From CAZADH01 sp964483805 (GTDB lineage: Bacteria > Muiribacteriota > Ozemobacteria > Ozemobacterales > Ozemobacteraceae), in assembly GCA_964483805.1 (NCBI GenBank), contig CAZADH010000281.1:1-8130 (forward strand): a stretch of 8,130 bases of DNA. Direction: 5' to 3'. Shown in pieces: positions 5,938-8,130 of this stretch. Under the pieces are notes generated by a model. It was not told the DNA's origin, did no database searches, and saw only the letters and a program-made list of their open reading frames with translations. A program made the position numbers and the translations under genes. Every line of letters begins with the position of its first letter. Within the stretch, counting starts at the first letter, position 1.

Positions 5938-8130
5938 AATCACCGGCCGAGACCTTGACCATCACCGTCGAACGGGTCACCTACCAGAACCCGCAGAACG
6001 GGTACATGGTGTTGAAAGCGACCAGCCGCGGCATCGCTGGCGGTGTCACCGTCATCGGCAGTTTCGGTCCGGTGCAGCCTGGCGAAGAACTGCGGGTGTG
6101 GGGAGTCTGGACAACACATCAGCAATACGGTCCGCAGTTCAAGGCGCTCCGCTACACCTCCCTGAAACCGTCGACGCTCAAGGGACTCGAGAAATACCTG
6201 GGTTCTGGGATGATCAAGGGTGTGGGCCCGGTGACGGCGAAAAGGCTGGTTGCAACATTTGGTATGGACACGCTGGCCGTCATCGAGAGTCAACCCGAGC
6301 GCATCGTCGAGTGCGCCGGCGTCGGGCCGGTGCGCGCCGAGCGGATTGCGCGCGGCTGGTCGGAGCAGCGGGCGGTGCACGATGTCATGGTGTTCCTGCA
6401 GGGACATGGCGTGTCGACGGCCTACGCAGTGCGCATATATCGTAAATACGGGGCTGAATCGGTCGCGAAGGTGCAGGCGAATCCCTACCTGCTGGCCGAA
6501 GAGATTCGTGGCATCGGCTTCAAGACTGCCGACAAGATTGCCGGCGAGTTCGGCATCACCGGCGACGATCCACGGCGGGTGCGGGCGGGCCTGCTGCACT
6601 TGCTGCTGGCAGCCCTCGACGAGGGTCACCTGTTTCTCTATGCCGACGAGCTACGGGCCCGCGCGCTCGATATCCTGACGCTGGCCGACCCGTTGCTGAT
6701 CGAGGCCGCGGTCGCGACCATGGCCGACGAACGGCGGCTGAGCGTGCGCGATCCCGAGGGGCGGTCGCGGGTCTACCTGCCGTTTGCCTGTCGCCATGAA
6801 GAGGGCAGTGTCGAGTTGTTGCACCGGCTTCGTGCGGCGAACAGTGCCGTTCCGCCACGCGAACGTGTTGCTGCCGCGCTGGCGGCCGCCGTCACGACCT
6901 GCGGAATCACGCTCACCGACCTCCAGCAGTTGGCGGTCGAGCGCAGTCTGCGTGAGCGCTTCCTCGTGATCACCGGCGGGCCGGGCACCGGAAAGACCAC
7001 GACGCTGCGCGCGGTGGTTTCGGCGCAGATGGCCTGGAAGCGCGAGTTGTTGCTGGCCAGTCCGACGGGGCGCGCCGCCAAGCGCCTTAGCGAGGTCACG
7101 GGGCGGCCGGCCTCGACCCTGCACCGGTTGCTCGAGTACTCCCCCGCCGACCGCGCTTTCAAACGCAATCGCGAGCACCCGCTGACGGGCGATGTTGTCA
7201 TCGTCGATGAAGCGTCGATGCTCGATCAAGAGTTGTTTTACGCCCTGCTCGCCGCCGTGCCACCGCTGGGAACGCTGATTCTCGTCGGCGACGTCGATCA
7301 ACTGCCATCGGTCGGGCCGGGCATGGTGCTGCGCAGCATCATCGAGAGTGAGGCGTTGCCAGTCGTCCGCCTCGACACGGTGTTTCGCCAGGCCGAGCAA
7401 TCGCTGATCATCACCAATGCACACCGCGTCAACCGGGGCAACATGCCGGTTCTGATCAAGCCCGACGGCCAGACCACCAGTGACTGCTATTTTCTGGCGG
7501 CCGAGACGCCCGAGGAGGCCATGCCCCTCTTGTTGAATATTGTCTCGCGCAGTCTGCCGAAGCGTTTCGGCTATCACCCGGTCGAGGACATCCAGGTTTT
7601 GACCCCGATGAATCGCGGTTCGCTGGGTACCGTGCAACTCAACCAGGATCTGCAGCAGGCACTCAACCCGGCCGCGCCCGACAAACCCGAGTTCGCCAGC
7701 ATGCATCGGTGTTTCCGCGTTGGCGACAAGATCATCCAGTTGCGCAACAACTACGACAAAGAAGTGTTCAACGGTGACCTCGGTGTCATATCCCGTATTG
7801 ACAATGAAGACCAGGAGGTCGAGATCCAGTTTCCGCAGGGGCCACGCGTGCTCGATGCGAGTGACATGCTCGATGTCGGCCATGCTTATGCCGTGACCGT
7901 GCACAAAGCCCAGGGCAGCGAGTTCCCCTGTGTGGTCGTTCCGGTGACGACCCAGCATTACGTGATGCTGCAACGCAATCTGCTTTACACCGCCATGACC
8001 AGGGCCCGCCGCACTCTCGTGCTCGTCGGCAGCAAAAAGGCCCTCTGGCTGGCGATTCGCAACGCCAAGGTCACCGCACGCAACACCGTGCTGACCCAAC
8101 TGCTGCGCGACGCCCTTGTGCCGGTCTGCA
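5934..8130 (+). CDS. recD2: RecD2-family ATP-dependent 5'-3' DNA helicase (3' end outside window)
   Basis: There are 732 visible codons with no stop before the right edge. RecD2 proteins are commonly about 715-800 residues, so little is missing. RecD2 is the stand-alone superfamily 1B helicase related to RecD and acts in DNA repair without RecBC. Domains in order: an N-terminal OB-like region (about 1-83); helix-hairpin-helix segments around SGMIKGVGPVTAKRL (91-105), GVGPVRAERIA (129-139) and GIGFKTADKIA (193-203); and the motor. Motor motifs are the Q-motif area at 328-334, Walker A GGPGTGKTT (348-356), SPTGRAAKRL (376-385), Walker B IVDEAS (423-428), GDVDQLPSVGPG (452-463), the FRQ arginine region (484-486), an SH3-like insert (about 595-650), TVHKAQGSEF (655-664) and YTAMTRAR (685-692). 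All key residues are present. An in-frame ATG at 5907 would add nine residues; neither start has a clear Shine-Dalgarno, and 5934 gives the more usual short N-terminus. Confidence 0.95.
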   Translation, partial: MESPAETLTITVERVTYQNPQNGYMVLKATSRGIAGGVTVIGSFGPVQPGEELRVWGVWTTHQQYGPQFKALRYTSLKPSTLKGLEKYLGSGMIKGVGPVTAKRLVATFGMDTLAVIESQPERIVECAGVGPVRAERIARGWSEQRAVHDVMVFLQGHGVSTAYAVRIYRKYGAESVAKVQANPYLLAEEIRGIGFKTADKIAGEFGITGDDPRRVRAGLLHLLLAALDEGHLFLYADELRARALDILTLADPLLIEAAVATMADERRLSVRDPEGRSRVYLPFACRHEEGSVELLHRLRAANSAVPPRERVAAALAAAVTTCGITLTDLQQLAVERSLRERFLVITGGPGTGKTTTLRAVVSAQMAWKRELLLASPTGRAAKRLSEVTGRPASTLHRLLEYSPADRAFKRNREHPLTGDVVIVDEASMLDQELFYALLAAVPPLGTLILVGDVDQLPSVGPGMVLRSIIESEALPVVRLDTVFRQAEQSLIITNAHRVNRGNMPVLIKPDGQTTSDCYFLAAETPEEAMPLLLNIVSRSLPKRFGYHPVEDIQVLTPMNRGSLGTVQLNQDLQQALNPAAPDKPEFASMHRCFRVGDKIIQLRNNYDKEVFNGDLGVISRIDNEDQEVEIQFPQGPRVLDASDMLDVGHAYAVTVHKAQGSEFPCVVVPVTTQHYVMLQRNLLYTAMTRARRTLVLVGSKKALWLAIRNAKVTARNTVLTQLLRDALVPVC

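Noticed and set aside
4958..6445. 495-codon + strand frame running from inside gene A into recD2
   Set aside because: It crosses the divergent intergenic region and continues in the wrong frame under clear RecD2 coding sequence. No motif was found.
7784..7805. Imperfect inverted repeat GTCATA...TATTGAC in recD2
   Set aside because: Short, imperfect and inside well-conserved coding sequence of the SH3-like insert; probably chance.
6651..8099. 482-codon minus-strand frame opposite recD2
   Set aside because: Complement of an unambiguous helicase gene with all motor motifs; the translation is Arg/Gln/His-rich shadow.

Overview
The window is GC-rich bacterial DNA (roughly two thirds G+C by eye, with G/C-ending codons favoured). 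It holds two complete genes and two genes cut by the window ends. No rRNA, tRNA, insertion sequence, prophage or CRISPR array was seen. The taxon cannot be fixed from this sequence. Large multidomain proteins ending in a zinc ribbon, membrane-fused spermidine-synthase-like proteins and a stand-alone RecD2 helicase occur together in several GC-rich lineages, for example Planctomycetes and deltaproteobacteria-like groups; that is a guess.

Layout: (1) positions 1-326, + strand, the 3' end of an unrecognised integral membrane protein, followed by a strong hairpin terminator at 344-403. (2) A two-gene minus-strand operon, transcribed from about 5890 down to 447. First comes gene A (5842-2789), a 1017-residue soluble protein that I do not recognise. 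It has a histidine-kinase-like H-box near the N-terminus, a long helical middle, an Ig-like beta region and a C-terminal CPHC...CRTC zinc ribbon. It overlaps gene B by four bases (ATGA). Gene B (2792-447) is a 781-residue polytopic membrane protein with a C-terminal spermidine-synthase-type methyltransferase fold. (3) A 91-base divergent intergenic region (5843-5933) with a candidate promoter for A, a leader hairpin and a 14-base perfect palindrome. (4) From 5934 to the right edge, + strand, an almost complete recD2 helicase gene.

The recD2 gene is the only confident functional identification and is probably a housekeeping DNA-repair gene unrelated to its neighbours apart from the shared intergenic region. 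The A-B pair is the interesting part. The ATGA overlap implies coupled translation and a shared task, but neither protein has a known substrate. B lacks the polyamine-binding motifs of true spermidine synthases, and A has no recognisable catalytic domain. Short AT-rich islands sharing a core (AAATAC followed by TAT) lie at the end of B, in B and in A at about 2.1-kb intervals. They stand out from the GC-rich background but may be chance.
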